Shown one piece after another: positions 34,428 through 47,010 of a stretch of 64,000 bases of DNA. The stretch spans positions 32,510,001 through 32,574,000 of the forward strand of contig JAIVEN010000014.1 in the NCBI GenBank assembly GCA_026686845.1. Direction: 5' to 3'. The DNA is from Adenanthera pavonina. Lineage: Eukaryota > Streptophyta > Magnoliopsida > Fabales > Fabaceae. The translations under genes and the position numbers were made by a program. Each line of letters starts with the position of its first letter. Within the stretch, counting starts at the first letter, position 1. The notes beneath the pieces are model-generated. The model saw only the letters and a program-made list of their open reading frames with translations, was not told the origin of the DNA and searched no databases.

Positions 34428-34440
34428 GCTCTGATACCAC
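34428..34440 (-). promoter_or_regulatory. Copia primer binding site (initiator tRNA-Met)
   Basis: The minus strand reads AGTGGTATCAGAGCCC, starting one base after the 5' LTR end (34,442). Confidence 0.92.
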
Positions 34441-34441
34441 T

Positions 34442-37400
34442 TGTTAAATGAGCTGACTTCCTAAGAGGAGGTTGAATTGGGAAGATTAAAATTTTCTGCA
34501 AAAAGTCAAGAAGGTGAAGAAAGCAAAGTATAACAGTAAAATAGAGTATAAATGAATAAACTGTAAAAGTAGCAGTAAAGAGAAGAAAACTCATATATTT
34601 ATCCTGGTTCGGTCTCTCTACTTGACTTACGTCCAGTCCCCAAGTCACTACTTCAGATTTTCCACTATTCTGCAAGAATTCAATGGGCTTCTTGCAAATG
34701 CCACAGTACAAAGATGATGCTCTGTTTCTAGAGCTCACTCTTCCACTCTATGTACTCTTACTAGGTGCTTCCCCAATCCCTTGTGATATCCCTTCACAAG
34801 AAAATCTTTCTTCCAGATGAAGATAAGATTGTTTACAATGATTAAACTCTCTTAAACAGAGTAAATATGAAAGTTGAAGTACAAATATTGAAGTGAGAGA
34901 GTAAGAGACTTTGAGTAGATGATTTGGCAGAGTTTCAGTATATACAAAGTTAAAATCATTACCACAACTTCAAATGATGTTGTATTTATAGATTTAGGTC
35001 TCAACTATACATTAGAGACAAAATCTATCTGTTGGAAAAGTTATCCAACAGTTACTCTGAAAAACTATCCGTTAACCAACCGCATTTAATGCTTCTGACA
35101 TTCTGAAATTCAAATTTCAGTTAGTTAACAGACGAATTTCGCAGAACCGAAGACTAAAGACTTCAACATTAAATGCCCAAAGTTCGTCTGTCATGAAGTA
35201 AAGTTCAAATTTTGATATTTGGAAAGTGTTTCTATGTTGTGACATACGAATTTTCAAGTAGAAAGTTTTTCTGTTAATTATGAACAGTATTCTCAATTTG
35301 CTACAGTGCCTTCGAAATTCGAATTTCGGAACCCCAAAATTCGTTTGTTTGTAGCTGGCTTGTAAGGCACAGTAGTTCATCTAATTAGAAATTTGAATTT
35401 TCAAATGGCAAAGTTCATCTGTCAGAGAGACCTCTTTTCAAACTTCCTTCAAAATTCGAATTTACAAATACTGTCATTCGTATGTCAACATTCAATATAA
35501 CAGACTCACAAGCTTTGTTTCTGAAATTTGAATTTTCATATTCAAAGTTTATCTGTCAGTGAGCAATTTTGAAACCCAATCTAAACTTGGTTTCAGATGA
35601 ACTTCGACAAAATTTCAGACGAATTTCTTTGGTTTTCATAAGTTTCATTTTGTCTGAAATTCGAATTTTCAAAACCCAAAGTTCGTCTGTTACTGAAAGC
35701 TCCTTTCAGACACTTATCAAAATTTGAATTTGTTGAATCAAGAAGTTTTGATGATTCCAAACCAACATTGAAGAGCTTGGATTGAAGATATCAAAGGAGC
35801 TGAAAGTGTCTCAAGTGAAGAAAATCTCAGCAATCATTGCTAGGATTGTTATAGGATCTTTTGTCATGGGTAAAAGACTTTGATTTGGTGGAAAAACGTT
35901 TTGAAACCTTGATTTTATGTTAGATTATGAAATATTTGAAAAATACCCACTAAAAGACGAAGTTTGAAAATATTGCATTAAACTGTCATGTTGGAAATTC
36001 GAACTTTGGCTTTGAAAATTCATATTTCAAGTTAAAACTGAATAAGTCTGAAGAGATGTTTCTCTGACAGGCGAATTTTGATTTTCCAAAATTCGAATTT
36101 TCATGTGTCTGAAAGAAGCTGTTAAGCAACAGACGAACTTTGAGTTTTGAACATTCAAATTTCAGATAAAATACAACTTATGAAAACTGAAGAAATTCGT
36201 CTGAAACAATGTTAAAGTTCATCTGAAATCAAATTATTTTGAGTTTCAAAATTGCTCACTAACAGATGAACTTTGATCATGGACATTCGAATTTCAGAAG
36301 CTAAGGTTGTAAGTCTGTTGCAATGACATGTTGACATACGAATGACAATGTTTGTAAATTTGAATGTCAAAGTAAGTCTGAAAAGAGGCCTCTCTGACAG
36401 ACAAATTTCAGTCTTTGAAAATTTGAATTTCAATGTAAGTGAACTACTATGCTTTCTGAGCCTGCTGAGAACAGATGAATTTTAGGATTCCAAAATTCGA
36501 ATTTCGAGGGTACTGTAGCAAATTGAAAACACTGTTCACACTAAATAGAAAAAATTTTCTCTTGAAAATTCGTATGTCACAACATGGAAACATTTTTTAA
36601 GTTTCAAAATTCAAATTTCACTTCATGAACAGACGAACTTCAGTATTTCAACCTTGGAAGCTTTAACCTTCGGTTCCTTCGAAATTCGTCTGTTGACCAA
36701 CCAAAATTTGAATTTTAGTATGTCAGAAGCATTAAATGCGGTTGGTTAACGGATAGTTTTTCAGAGTAACCGTTGGATAACTTTTCCAACCGATAGATTT
36801 TGTCTCTAACGGACATTTGAGACCTAAATCTATAAATATAACATCATTTGAAGTTGTGGGTAACGAATCAAACTTGTATATACTGAAATTCTGCCAAATC
36901 TTCTTCTCAAAAAGCTTTTACCCTCTCAACTTCAATATCTGTACTTTAACCTTCATATTTACTCTATTCAAGAGAGTTATATCTTTGTAAACAGTCTAAT
37001 CTTCATCTGGAAGATAGATTTACTTGTGAGGGGATATCACAAGGGGATTGAGAAGCACATTGTGGAAATGCGTAGAAAGATTGAGAAAGCTCTAGAAAAC
37101 AGAGCACAAGCTGTGTACTGTGGCATTTCCAAGAAGCCCGTTGAATTCTTGCAGTATAGTGAAAAATCTCAAGAGGTGTCTTGGGGATTGGACGTAGGTC
37201 AAGTGGATAGACTGAATAAGGATAAATTTCTGAGTGTTCTTCTCCCTATCATTACTTTTTCAGTTTGCTCTGCTTATACGCTGCTTTCATTATACCTTGC
37301 TTTCTTCACCTATTTCACTTTGTGCAGAAAATTTTTAATCTTCCCAATTCACCCCCCTCTTGGAAAGTCAGCCTAACTAACAGAATTTTCTCTAGTCAAA

Positions 37401-37737
37401 ATTCATCTGTCAAAGAGTGTTCTCTTCAGACTTGTTCAGTTTCACTAGGAAATTCGAATTTCCAAAGCCAAAGTTCAAATTTTCAAGATGACAGATCAGT
37501 ATAAACCTTTCAAACTTCGTCTATTGGTGGGTGTTTTTCAAATATTCCATGATTTAATATAGAATCAAAGTTTTAAAATATCTTTTCATCAAATCAAAGT
37601 CTTTTACTCAAATCAAAACATTACTGAATATCCTACATCTCCATGATTCCTTCACTTGAACCTTTTGTGCATCTTTGATATCTTTATTCCAAGCTCTTGA
37701 AGGTTGGTTTGGAATCATCAAAACACTTGATTCTACA
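34442..37737 (-). repeat. Sirevirus 5' LTR, split by a solo LTR
   Basis: Two parts, 34,442-35,730 and 37,383-37,737, together about 1,640 bases and collinear with the 3' LTR. The ends TGTTAAATGAGC and GATTCTACA (plus-strand view) are next to the PBS and the TTTAT duplication. Confidence 0.9.
35731..37382 (+). mobile_element. Solo Sirevirus LTR nested in the 5' LTR, opposite orientation
   Basis: 1,652 bases, TGTTGAATCAAG...GCCTAACTAACA, flanked by GAATT (35,726-35,730 and 37,383-37,387). Same family as its host LTR but on the other strand, so the pair forms a long inverted repeat. The target is an AAATTTGAATTTT word of the motif array. Confidence 0.93.
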
Positions 37738-38300
37738 TTTATGACATGTTTCTTAATACATCATATGTAATAAATTAGTTATATCATTATTGTGAATATT
37801 TTTAAGAATTTAATATTTTAATTTTATTTAAAATTTTAAATTGATTTCTTAATATTATATTAAAATAATATATAATTATTGAGTATTTATAATTTTAAAA
37901 ATATTACTTTTAATTATAATATTATTTTTAAAAATATATATTTTGAATGAATGTAATTACATTTTTATTAATAAACAAAATTAATTTAACTTTTGTTTTT
38001 AAATACTTTTTAAGATTAGACTAAGCTTAGTCTAAGGTGATGGGTTAGCCTCAATCTCACATTAATCATTCATCGAGTTGACTATCTAACCACTTGTTCT
38101 TTATTCACCCCTGATGCAAATATATAAAATTGAGAACACTTTGTGTGGTACTTATCTTCCGAACTGCAAGCTGTTATTTGTTATCACTGATCACATCACA
38201 AGCACATTAGCTCAAACTATGGGAATGCCAGTGCGCCTTGTCCATATCCTTCTTTTCTTGCTCATTATGTCAAATTTCAAATTAAAAGATCCGTTGAATC
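37738..38300. other. AT-rich flank, no gene seen
   Basis: Begins with TTTAT, the right copy of the copia target duplication. Very AT-rich to 38,000, then mixed sequence; GATTAGACTAAGCTTAGTCTAA at about 38,015 is a small palindrome. Confidence 0.5.
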
Positions 38301-38341
38301 AAACCATCTTGATTCAGTGATTCTTCTTCTCTCGTCGTTTT

Positions 38342-38699
38342 CTGATTTTCTCCATTGAAAAATTATGCATCCAAGCAAGAAGTTGAAATAATTGCCTCCT
38401 AAGTTCACTGCTTCTACTTCTCTTTAACCCCACAATCCCCCCATGCAATCATGATCCCTTCTTCATCAGAGGTCCCATCAGTGTCACGGCGTTGCCACCA
38501 CAGACATAGTATTTCATGCAAGAAATAAAGTCCATCATCACATGCAACTTCAGGAAGAAGACGTTCTTGGAAGAAGCCCTGACTCATTCGTCCTTTTCTG
38601 AGAGTCTTAACTATGAACACCTCGAGTTCCTTGGCGACGCCGTTTTGGGCATCGCCACCAGCAATCACCTTTTCTGTGTTCATCCTGACCTCTAGTGGC
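38342..38699 (+). pseudogene. RNase III-like gene fragment (plant RTL type)
   Basis: The plus strand at about 38,552-38,693 encodes FLEEALTHSS, then YEHLEFLGDAVLG and ATSNHLFCVHPDL, ending in TAG. ALTHSS and LEFLGDAVLG are the hallmark of the RNase III catalytic domain (dsRNA cleavage; the metal-binding Glu/Asp lie in this signature). The wording is closer to plant RNase III-like proteins (RTL) than to Dicers, from memory. The upstream 200 bases look like a leader with broken short frames (ATG at about 38,366, stop after eight codons). Only the start of the first domain remains; the rest is gone. Either a truncated relic or a piece captured by a transposon. Confidence 0.75.
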
Positions 38700-38930
38700 A
38701 GAGCCACATATATTTGAGGGTGGGCAAATGCACCTCCTCAAATTTTGTTGCCTAAATATATATGGCTATTGAGTATCTTTTCTTGTTGCAATTATTTTCA
38801 TAGCTTCATTCTTTTTCTACTTGTTTCATCTTTGTTAACAGCAACTTTTCTAACATTTATTAGGTAGCAGACATAAGTCTTTGATTATTCAAACTATTTC
38901 CCATAATTTTGCTAACCTCCACTAGCGTAC
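38700..38930. other. Unassigned junction sequence
   Basis: Between the RNase III fragment and the gypsy remnant; nothing recognised. Confidence 0.4.
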
Positions 38931-39099
38931 TAAATCGTCTACCTTGCATTGGGGCTTCCTTCTCCTTGATGGTTGGCTTTAAACCTCTTTTTAGCTTCTC
39001 CATCTTTCACCTATCATCATCATACTACTGTAACTAGGTGGAGTTTAGCACAAACTGTATGAATGTGGCTTCATTCTTACCTACTGACTAATCCATCTC

Positions 39100-40727
39100 T
39101 TGTCAGAACATAATGATCTCATCTTCTTTCTTATCTCTACTAACCGCAAGAAATATTTATCATAAAATATTACAAAATAGTTTCCATGTCAAGGGTATGT
39201 CCCAAGCTAGCAAGATAAACTTAGCATTAAGCCACCAACTAACTACTTCTTCCTTGAACATATAGGTCGCAAACTGGGTTCTCACTTCAGAGGAGTAGTC
39301 ATTAACCTGTTAATCTTTTCTAAACTCAGTATCCAGTCCTCAACCATTTGTACATCAAACCTTTCATTAAATAAGGGAGGACATTGTTTCCAAAACTAAG
39401 CTATTACATACTACTAGTTAGTAGGATCAATCCTTGTCTCCACTACTTAGTATATGGGTACAGCCTGGGATACCTACTATTGGTATTGCCTCAGAGATGA
39501 AATTTCAACTCTGATTTTCTAAGGCTATCCTTGAGTATCTAAGGTTCACTGTAACTTTTCAATAATCCTTTGCTATTAATCTCATCTATTCATAATAACT
39601 CGTAAAGGATCACCCTATGCTGTCTTTCCTTGTTCAGGAGTCTCTACTCTTAATTCATCTCCTAATGCGAGTCATTTCATTCATTTTCATAACAATCAAT
39701 TCACAACGTATGACTATTATACTCAGATAATATTTATAGACGTAATACTTTTAATCACATAAGAAAACTTTTTACATAAGTCCTTATGGTCTCCTTACAT
39801 TATCATTTCATTCTATTTTCTACTCATGATTGCTTATAATACACTCAAAATTTGCAGTCATCATTATTTTTTATTTTCACACATTTATACAGATTTACAT
39901 ATAGTGTCTTTCATCATTTCACTCATGAGAGACTAAAGCTACTTTCACCTTCATTAGAGGCTTCATCAGAATCCTCCTTTGGATTCTCTTTTGAATCTTC
40001 CTCAGGATGATCTTTTCCTTTTGGGTCTATAACTGGGTCCTTCTGTTCCAATCAATTTGCTTCTAGATATGTCAGTTCTTTAATACAATCTTGAAAAGTT
40101 TCTAGTATTTCTTCTTAGAGTCTAACTTTACATAGCATCTAATACTTGTCATCTGGTAGTACATTCATTATTTTATTGATCTAGGCTAACTCCATATAGA
40201 AATAGTTCAGGGATTTCAGTGATTGCTTAGCATTTCTAACTTTATCCAGGAAGGTCAAAATTTTGGATTCTATAAAATGCTCATGGCTATCCCAGTATAG
40301 TTGCGTAGCAACCTCTTGGTCTCAAAGGTATCTTTGAAAGGAAGTATGGGGCTAAAGCCTTCTCAAGCCATTACCTGGTCGTTAGCTCTAGCTAGCTAGT
40401 GATTTATCTTATATTCAATATTAATTGGACCATCAAAACCTAAATTAAATGAATCTTGTAGAAACTTAGCCTCATAGTCCCCATCTTTTGCAGCTACCAT
40501 TCCTAGTTTCTAGACTTGAGTTGGAAGAGCTAAAATAACTTGCAATGAGACTTCTTTATCAGGTTTAGATCTAGTTGGATGAGGTCCAGCATTAACCTTG
40601 GGCTTGTTCGAACTTCCTATTAGTAACTTGTTTAAGCCAATACTTTCATCATTTTCTTCCATCTTTGGCTCAGGGATCACCCATCTCTTATAATCAGGAT
40701 CTCAGCTATTATTCGAGAAAAACATCT
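39100..40727 (-). pseudogene. Ty3/gypsy gag remnant
   Basis: Starts at ATG 40,727 (MFFSNNS), then EPKMEENDESIGLNKLL. The Retrotrans_gag signature comes at about 39,390-39,250: FDVQMVEDWILSLEKINRLM, where gypsy gags have AEDWI..LEKIF..M. Many stops. Gag would form the virus-like particle; this one is dead. Confidence 0.7.
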
Positions 40728-40858
40728 TATTTGTCTTAATACACAATAGCAATCCTTGTCAACAAACTAATTCAAAGGAATACTAAAAATTAATATATTC
40801 CTTTTCCTAAACTTAATTATTTTGGTCCAAATATAATGCTTTGAGAGCCTAAACTTTC

Positions 40859-40871
40859 GGCTCTAATGCCA
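40859..40871 (-). promoter_or_regulatory. Gypsy PBS-like site
   Basis: The minus strand reads TGGCATTAGAGCC, two changes from TGGTATCAGAGCC, a few bases after the LTR end. Confidence 0.65.
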
Positions 40872-40876
40872 AAAAG

Positions 40877-41282
40877 TATAACACCTTATATTAGGGCTCA
40901 TTTCTCATATATTAGATCATTTTTTAGTCTAAAGATGCTTGAAGAGAAGCTTGAATTAATTTAATTTCAAAAAAAAATCAATTTTCTCAGGCATTGTTCA
41001 TTTGGCAAATTCCAGTTTTCCCAATGAATTTTGAAAATTTATAACTAATTCTATAAAAATCATATCAAAATCATTCAAGTCTCTAAAAATAGATAAAAAG
41101 ATTCTATACATGGAAAAAATAGGAAACAAAGCAAATATTGGGTCAAATAGTACAATTTATTCCTTCAATACGTACTATAGATTTGGTCATTTCTAAAAAT
41201 TCATGATTTTAACAATAAATTTGAAAAATCATATTTCCTTTTACGCTAAACCAAATCATACATACTCTGTATTCTTTGAAAT

Positions 41283-41330
<48 letters not shown>

Positions 41331-43827
41331 TTTAGACATATTTTTCTTATACATTTATTTCACTTAGACAAGGCATGACATTAACTTGAATCATAAAAGG
41401 TTAGAATTCAACTTTTAGTGGAACAATTTTGGGAAAACCTTCATTTTTTCTATTATATAGCTTCAATTACCTCCAAATCAGTGTGATATGAAACTCAAAA
41501 TATAGAAATTTCTATACATACAAATCACTAAATTTTTGGAGCTCTGCACAATTTTATATTGTCTTTTGAATTTTCTAGTACCTAACTTTTAGTTTCTAGT
41601 TTTCTCAATCTTACCCTATTCTGAACCTTAACTTTGAAAAATCACTATAATTCATACATAACTCCAAATAAGGTTCTCTTTGGACCATTTAAAGCTCTAT
41701 TTGTGTATTTTAAGAGCATATATATTACTTAAACTAATTACCCTGTCCCACATAAACAGTACCTTTGTTTCTATTAGGATGTTCAGATTGAGCATTTCTA
41801 TTCCTATCTTGGTAAAATGAGCTTCAAATCATAATTACATTATTCATTCATAGTTCCACATTCATACATAACATAATGAGGAACTCAGAAATACATTATA
41901 ACAACTAATTGCAGTATCACTCTTCTACACATCTATTAATACAAATGATCACATTCTAACATAATAACTTGCAACATCAACCACTCATCATTATCTTGTT
42001 CATGCATCTTGCTCCTTCCTTAGCCCTTTTCCATGGTTTTTCCTCGGCATGGTTGGTAATTTAGGGAGAGTGAGATTCAAAGAATCTCAGTAGTTACAAC
42101 CATTCATGCACATATCTCATAATAACATTTCATAAACAATCATTGAAAACCATAAAATCATAATATGCCATACTATGTCATAAAAATTTTGGCATGGTAA
42201 CATTTTGAAAATTGGACACCCAAGGGTCATAAAGCCCTTCATACAATCAGCCAAGAACACATTTCCAATACAAATCATTAAATTCAAAGCATGACATAAT
42301 CAAAGAAATATAAAAACTCAAGTTGATAACAATAGGCATAAATGAGATTATAGCTACCTTCAAGCTTTCCCAACTTTTCCAAACTTGGTGGACACTTCCT
42401 TTGGCCTTTAGACACTTCTTGGAACCCTATCACATCATAAAATGAGGTCATATGCCACTGGTTCATGCTTCAACTTTGCAAAGTACTCATAAAACCTAAA
42501 ATTCTCATTTTGTTTTCCTTTGAGACTTTCTTAAAACCAACACTTGTACTTAGCTAATTTGGACCCAAGGAATCCATTTTTGGGGTCAAAAGTTTGAAAT
42601 TCCAAGTGTAAACGAACCCTAGGTCTTGGGCAAAAATCACATAAAAATTTAGAAAATTATTTGCTTCCAAAAACTTGCTCTAATATATTGGTTTCATGCG
42701 ACTTGGCACCTAGTGTTGCCTTTTCCTTTTATTATTTCATGAAAGCTTCACTTTATCTCTCCATCCTCTCTTATAGACAAAATTTTCAGAGGTTAAAGAT
42801 GAAAGAAAACTTGATAAAACTTTTCCTATATGCTTGAAAATACAAGATAGAGATGGTAGAAGTTTACCTTGATGCTTTAGCCTCCAACCCTTGCAAATTG
42901 CCTTCACTTTCTTCTTCTATTTTCCTCTCTTCTCTCTAAGGTTTTGGAAGCTCTCTCTCTCTCTCTCTATATTTTCTACAGAAACTCACGTTTGAATGAG
43001 GAGGAAAGAGAGTGTTTGTTTGGCCGAATCAACTCACTAATTACTTATTTAATCTTAATCACTTTTTGGTGCAAAAAGTCAAGCCTTCTTTAACAAGTTG
43101 TTTGACCAAAATTCATTCCTTCCTTGAGAAGTTTTGGGCTAAGAATTTGAGTTGTCCATATGCCAAAGAGAGAAAAAATTGTCCAAAATATTGCATATCT
43201 TTTTTGGATCCAGATATATCCTGTGTTGGATACTCTTTACCAGTACCAATAAAATAGCTTTTACAGTAAATTAGTATTTTAGGGATACAAGACTATTTCA
43301 AATTGATATTATATTTCCTTAGTTATTTTGTTCCAAACAATATCTGTGTGAGGCCCATATCCTGTCCTGATTACCCCTTTAACTGTTTGTGGGGCTCATA
43401 ATCTACTTTATCAGTATTAAGTTACTTTTGGATACTCGACACTGATTATTTCTTTGTTTTTAATCAATTAACCTTCATGCTATATATCATTGGAGTCAAC
43501 TCCTCGCGAGCTTCGTTTTGATAGTAATTTTATATATTTACAAAATTACCCTTAACCTAAGGCCAAATCATAATTTTTAATTTTTCTGGGTCATTAATTG
43601 TAATTTTTCCCAAAATATATTTCCATGCATCCCAGCGTATTTTTATTCTGAGAGGGTTAAAATGAAATTATTTTAACTTCTAGAGATAAAAACATAATTT
43701 TTTATTTTTCTATCCAACATACAAAAGTGACATCTTTGCCTTTTTTTTTTATGCAAAATGGTGTCTGCCTATTTTTGTGAATTCCTTACAAATATTTAGA
43801 TATTTTAGCCTTTAGAGATATCATAGA
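40877..43827 (-). repeat. Ty3/gypsy 5' LTR (virus-insert family)
   Basis: About 2.95 kb. Shares with the other three copies the stretch around 42,069 (GAGATTCAAAGAATCTCAGTAG) and the AT-rich start region (43,740-43,827). Includes a (CA)n(TA)n microsatellite (41,287-41,330) and a CT run (42,951-42,969). Confidence 0.7.
41287..41330 (+). repeat. (CA)n(TA)n microsatellite
   Basis: About 14 CA/AC units followed by about 8 AT units. Confidence 0.95.
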
Positions 43828-44517
43828 ACTTGGATGAAAAAGTCTCCCATAATAATAATTTGAGATAAATCTAAAAGATTCTCTACGAAATCTTAAGAAT
43901 TGTTGGGTACAAAATTTATTGTTGAATTATATGACATATAATCAAGGCAAAGCACAATATTCCCAACCCATCCAATCCAAGCCGGATCAACCCAAGCCAA
44001 CATCAAAATAACCAAGCCGGTCTAAGTTGTGAGTTAAGCCAATGGGTTAAATTACCTTGGACCGGCTCATCTAATTTACATATATTGAAGAAAAAAGCTA
44101 ATAAGTATCTTATTTCTATCATTCTCTAGAGGCTTCCATTTTCTCATTAACACATCATGTATCTCTTTCTCTCCATCTTTGTGATCTCTCTAATTGGGTG
44201 ATTCCTTTGAATGCTTTATCGTGTTAGCTTCATTCATAGATTCATATCAGACATGTCCCTTTCTTTCACAGATTCAGGTTGGCCATGTCTTTCTCTCCCT
44301 CATTTCTTAAATTCTCATAATCTCTCTTGAATCTCTAGATCCGTCTCTTCAATGATAAAGGAAGAAGATTATGCTTCCAGTGTTGCTTCATCTGGAAACC
44401 ATTCCGCCTTTATCTTGAAGGTTTCAGATCTATGTCTTCCGATGAAGGATGAAGAAGAAGATAAAGGTTTTGGTTTAGTTTCTACCAATGATGAAGGATG
44501 TAGAAGAAGATGAAGAA
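43828..44517. other. Unassigned stretch between two gypsy elements
   Basis: No credible coding. It has GGTC/GGCT-rich words (43,985-44,070) and a purine-rich, partly repeated GAAGATGAAGA area (44,360-44,517). Confidence 0.5.
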
Positions 44518-46991
44518 TGTAAAACCCTACCAACTCTGAACCTCGAAGCCTTGACCAAACACTTTAAATACCTCCAAAACAAATTAAACCACTCCAAAGC
44601 TTATCTTCCAGATCACCAAAACCTTGAGAAAAGCTCAAAAAGCAACAGACTAAATTAGGGTCGCAGCCAGCTACAGTGGTGCTGCAGCTCCGACCCTTCA
44701 CGGATCCTCTAACATCTACTGACTTGCTGAGGCCACGGCCTGGCTTTATGGCGCCGGGGCCCCAGCATCAGAACTTGTATCAGTAAATTGCATATTTGTC
44801 GGGCCAACTTCTAACGTGCATAACTTCATTCTCTGATCTCTGATTGACCTGATTCCAACTCCTACATGTCACTCTTGTCATTATCTAACCATGGACGCCC
44901 ATTTCACTCTACTCTAACTCCATTTGGAGATTCTAGATACCTAACACCGTTTTAGCCACTTTTTGACCAAAACTTACAATCTATCACCTCTAATTGCCAC
45001 CAAAGGTAAATGGACACCTAGAGACCCTTCACACAAGTCATATTTGGTTAAACCAACATGTCTAAGGACGATTTACCCCAAAGAAACCTTCCTTTTGAGA
45101 GTTGACCCCCTTGAATCCCAAAACCACATAATGGGTTATATGCCCAAACTCACATATATGGCCTAAAACCACCTTTGGGCTCGCATTCAACCATTCTAGA
45201 ATACCAAAACCTGCTCATATATTAAAGACCCATATCGGGGTCCACTATCAACATCACACATCATTACATCATATACATCTCTATACTCCCAGGACACTCA
45301 TCCGGGCAACCAAACTATATCAACCTACTTGGCACAAAATTACATAAACTAAATTACAACCACTAACTAAACTTGGAATTCTCGAAGACAGAGAGATTGT
45401 TAACTTCTTGATCTTCTCAGAACTAGCACCAAAGTCTTCACCTAAAAGCTTAGTCATGGAGGGGGGTCTGAGACAATGTCTCAGTAATCGGGGACAACCA
45501 CACACATATATATCTCATACAATCCATGAATGCAATTTGAAACGCAAAGAATGCATGTCTCCCTCGCACACAGTGTCATAACGTGACATTTTGCATAGGT
45601 AATTCCCTTCCAACAGTCAGTGAAAACTAATTCCGGGACATCACTAAGCTCACTTCCCATTAGTGCACCTGGCCAAAGGTAACACCAATGTTCAGACCGT
45701 GGCTCTCCTTCCCCATTCCCACCACGAATTGGCGGTGATCTAAGGAAGGTGCAGTCCATTGCGGGCCTTTCCCCTCCTAGCCATAGCAGGAGATTTAGCC
45801 GTAAGGATCCCATCTATATCCTCCCTAACATATATATATATATATTCCATCCTTATCCTCCCTAACATATATATCATCATATATCATATCGTCATCACAT
45901 CATCACCATCCAATCCGCCATATATCATAATCTTACAATGCCATGTGGTGATGCACATAGATCATCATATAATATTCATCATCATCTCAATGTCATGCTA
46001 TGCATTATGTCATATCATATCAATATCATCATCACATATGTAGTCATCATCATAATCAACATCTAGCTACATGCATACCATGATATATGAAAAATAGTAC
46101 AGACAAACACATCTATATCGTGGTATGAAAGAAACATGCATTTATACACTAATATACATACTATCATACAATACAAATAATACAATACAAATAAACACCT
46201 GGTTACCTCAAGTTGTCAGTACCAAGCACATAGGGGCTTAGGCAAGCCTTCAGAGCACCCCAATCACGAAGTATATGCCTTCAATTAGCCAGTCTACCAT
46301 TACAACAATATAATACCTTTAATTAACATAACTCCCATAACACTACAATTCACAATCTAGCTATCTAAGCTTAACCCAGAGTTCTAACAACATACACATA
46401 TACCAATGAACCTTATACAACCATTCAAACACACACCAACACCTACCATTTCGGATTTCCACTTCTTTTCCCAAATTCCAACCTAGGTTTTAACTCAAAC
46501 CCATCATAATCCAACCATAACTCAAACCCAAGCTTCAATAACACTAAATCAAACTCCAATAATCCCTTTATGTAGCATTTAATTAGTGGAAATCAACAAA
46601 AAATGGACTGCCACACAAACCCCCGAAAATCAACTCAAAATCGAAGAGAAAGAGAGTAGATCCACTTACCAACTGAGAATCACGCTTCTATGGTCCAGAA
46701 AACATCTCCTCAGGTCAGATTTTGGGTGCCCTAGTAGAGCTTCTTGTTGTTTCTCTGCCGCTCCCTCCGTTTCTTTATTTTCTTTTCATCTGAAATGATT
46801 CCGATTTAAACCAGCTTCTCGACTCTTGTTGCGACTCCAGATAAGTCTGCTGCGGCGCCACCAGTTTTAGCAGTGGCCCTGCTTTTCGCCGCGGCGTGGA
46901 GCTTATTTCTTCTCCTCTTGAACCTTCCTCCATCCTGTTTCCTTCAGTTCTACACACAATACCAAAGACAAGTGTTATGAGGGTTGTTACA
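44518..46991 (-). repeat. 3' LTR of the 44.5-kb element
   Basis: 2,474 bases, closely matching 51,274-53,773 along its length. It has GC-rich islands (44,660-44,770; 46,850-46,910) and ATATATC microsatellites. Confidence 0.88.
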
Positions 46992-47010
46992 CTCTCCCCT
47001 CCTTAAAAGA
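46992..47010 (-). promoter_or_regulatory. Polypurine tract of the 44.5-kb element
   Basis: The minus strand reads TCTTTTAAGGAGGGGAGAG directly before the LTR start TGTAACAACCC. Confidence 0.85.

Larger units (their letters stand above)
26215..37737 (-). mobile_element. Ty1/copia retrotransposon, Sirevirus type, defective, with nested solo LTR
   Basis: Complete ends with TTTAT duplication (26,210-26,214 and 37,738-37,742). Order on the minus strand: 5' LTR, PBS, pol (integrase, RT, RNase H), repeat-rich spacer, third ORF, polypurine tracts, 3' LTR. Without the nested 1,652-base LTR and its 5-base duplication the element is about 9.87 kb. gag and most of protease are absent. Initiator-Met PBS, several GGGGGAG tracts before the 3' LTR and a large ORF after pol are Sirevirus features. 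Pol is broken, so it is not autonomous. Confidence 0.92.
38930..43827 (-). mobile_element. Ty3/gypsy fragment: 5' LTR plus gag remnant
   Basis: Minus-strand order: 5' LTR (43,827-40,877), PBS-like site, gag remnant, then the element is cut off near 38.9 kb, before protease and RT. LTR family as in the virus insert. Left limit is uncertain. Confidence 0.75.

Noticed and set aside
33208..34440. Start of copia pol at 34,440
   Set aside because: That start would lie in the PBS; the ATG at 34,386 in the same frame is the first plausible one.
39100..40727. Complete gypsy element at 38.9-43.8 kb
   Set aside because: No RT, integrase or second LTR found to the left; only 5' LTR and gag remnant.
44963..45166. 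67-codon frame duplicated at 51,680-51,922
   Set aside because: It lies in both LTRs of the same element; conservation comes from LTR identity, not coding.
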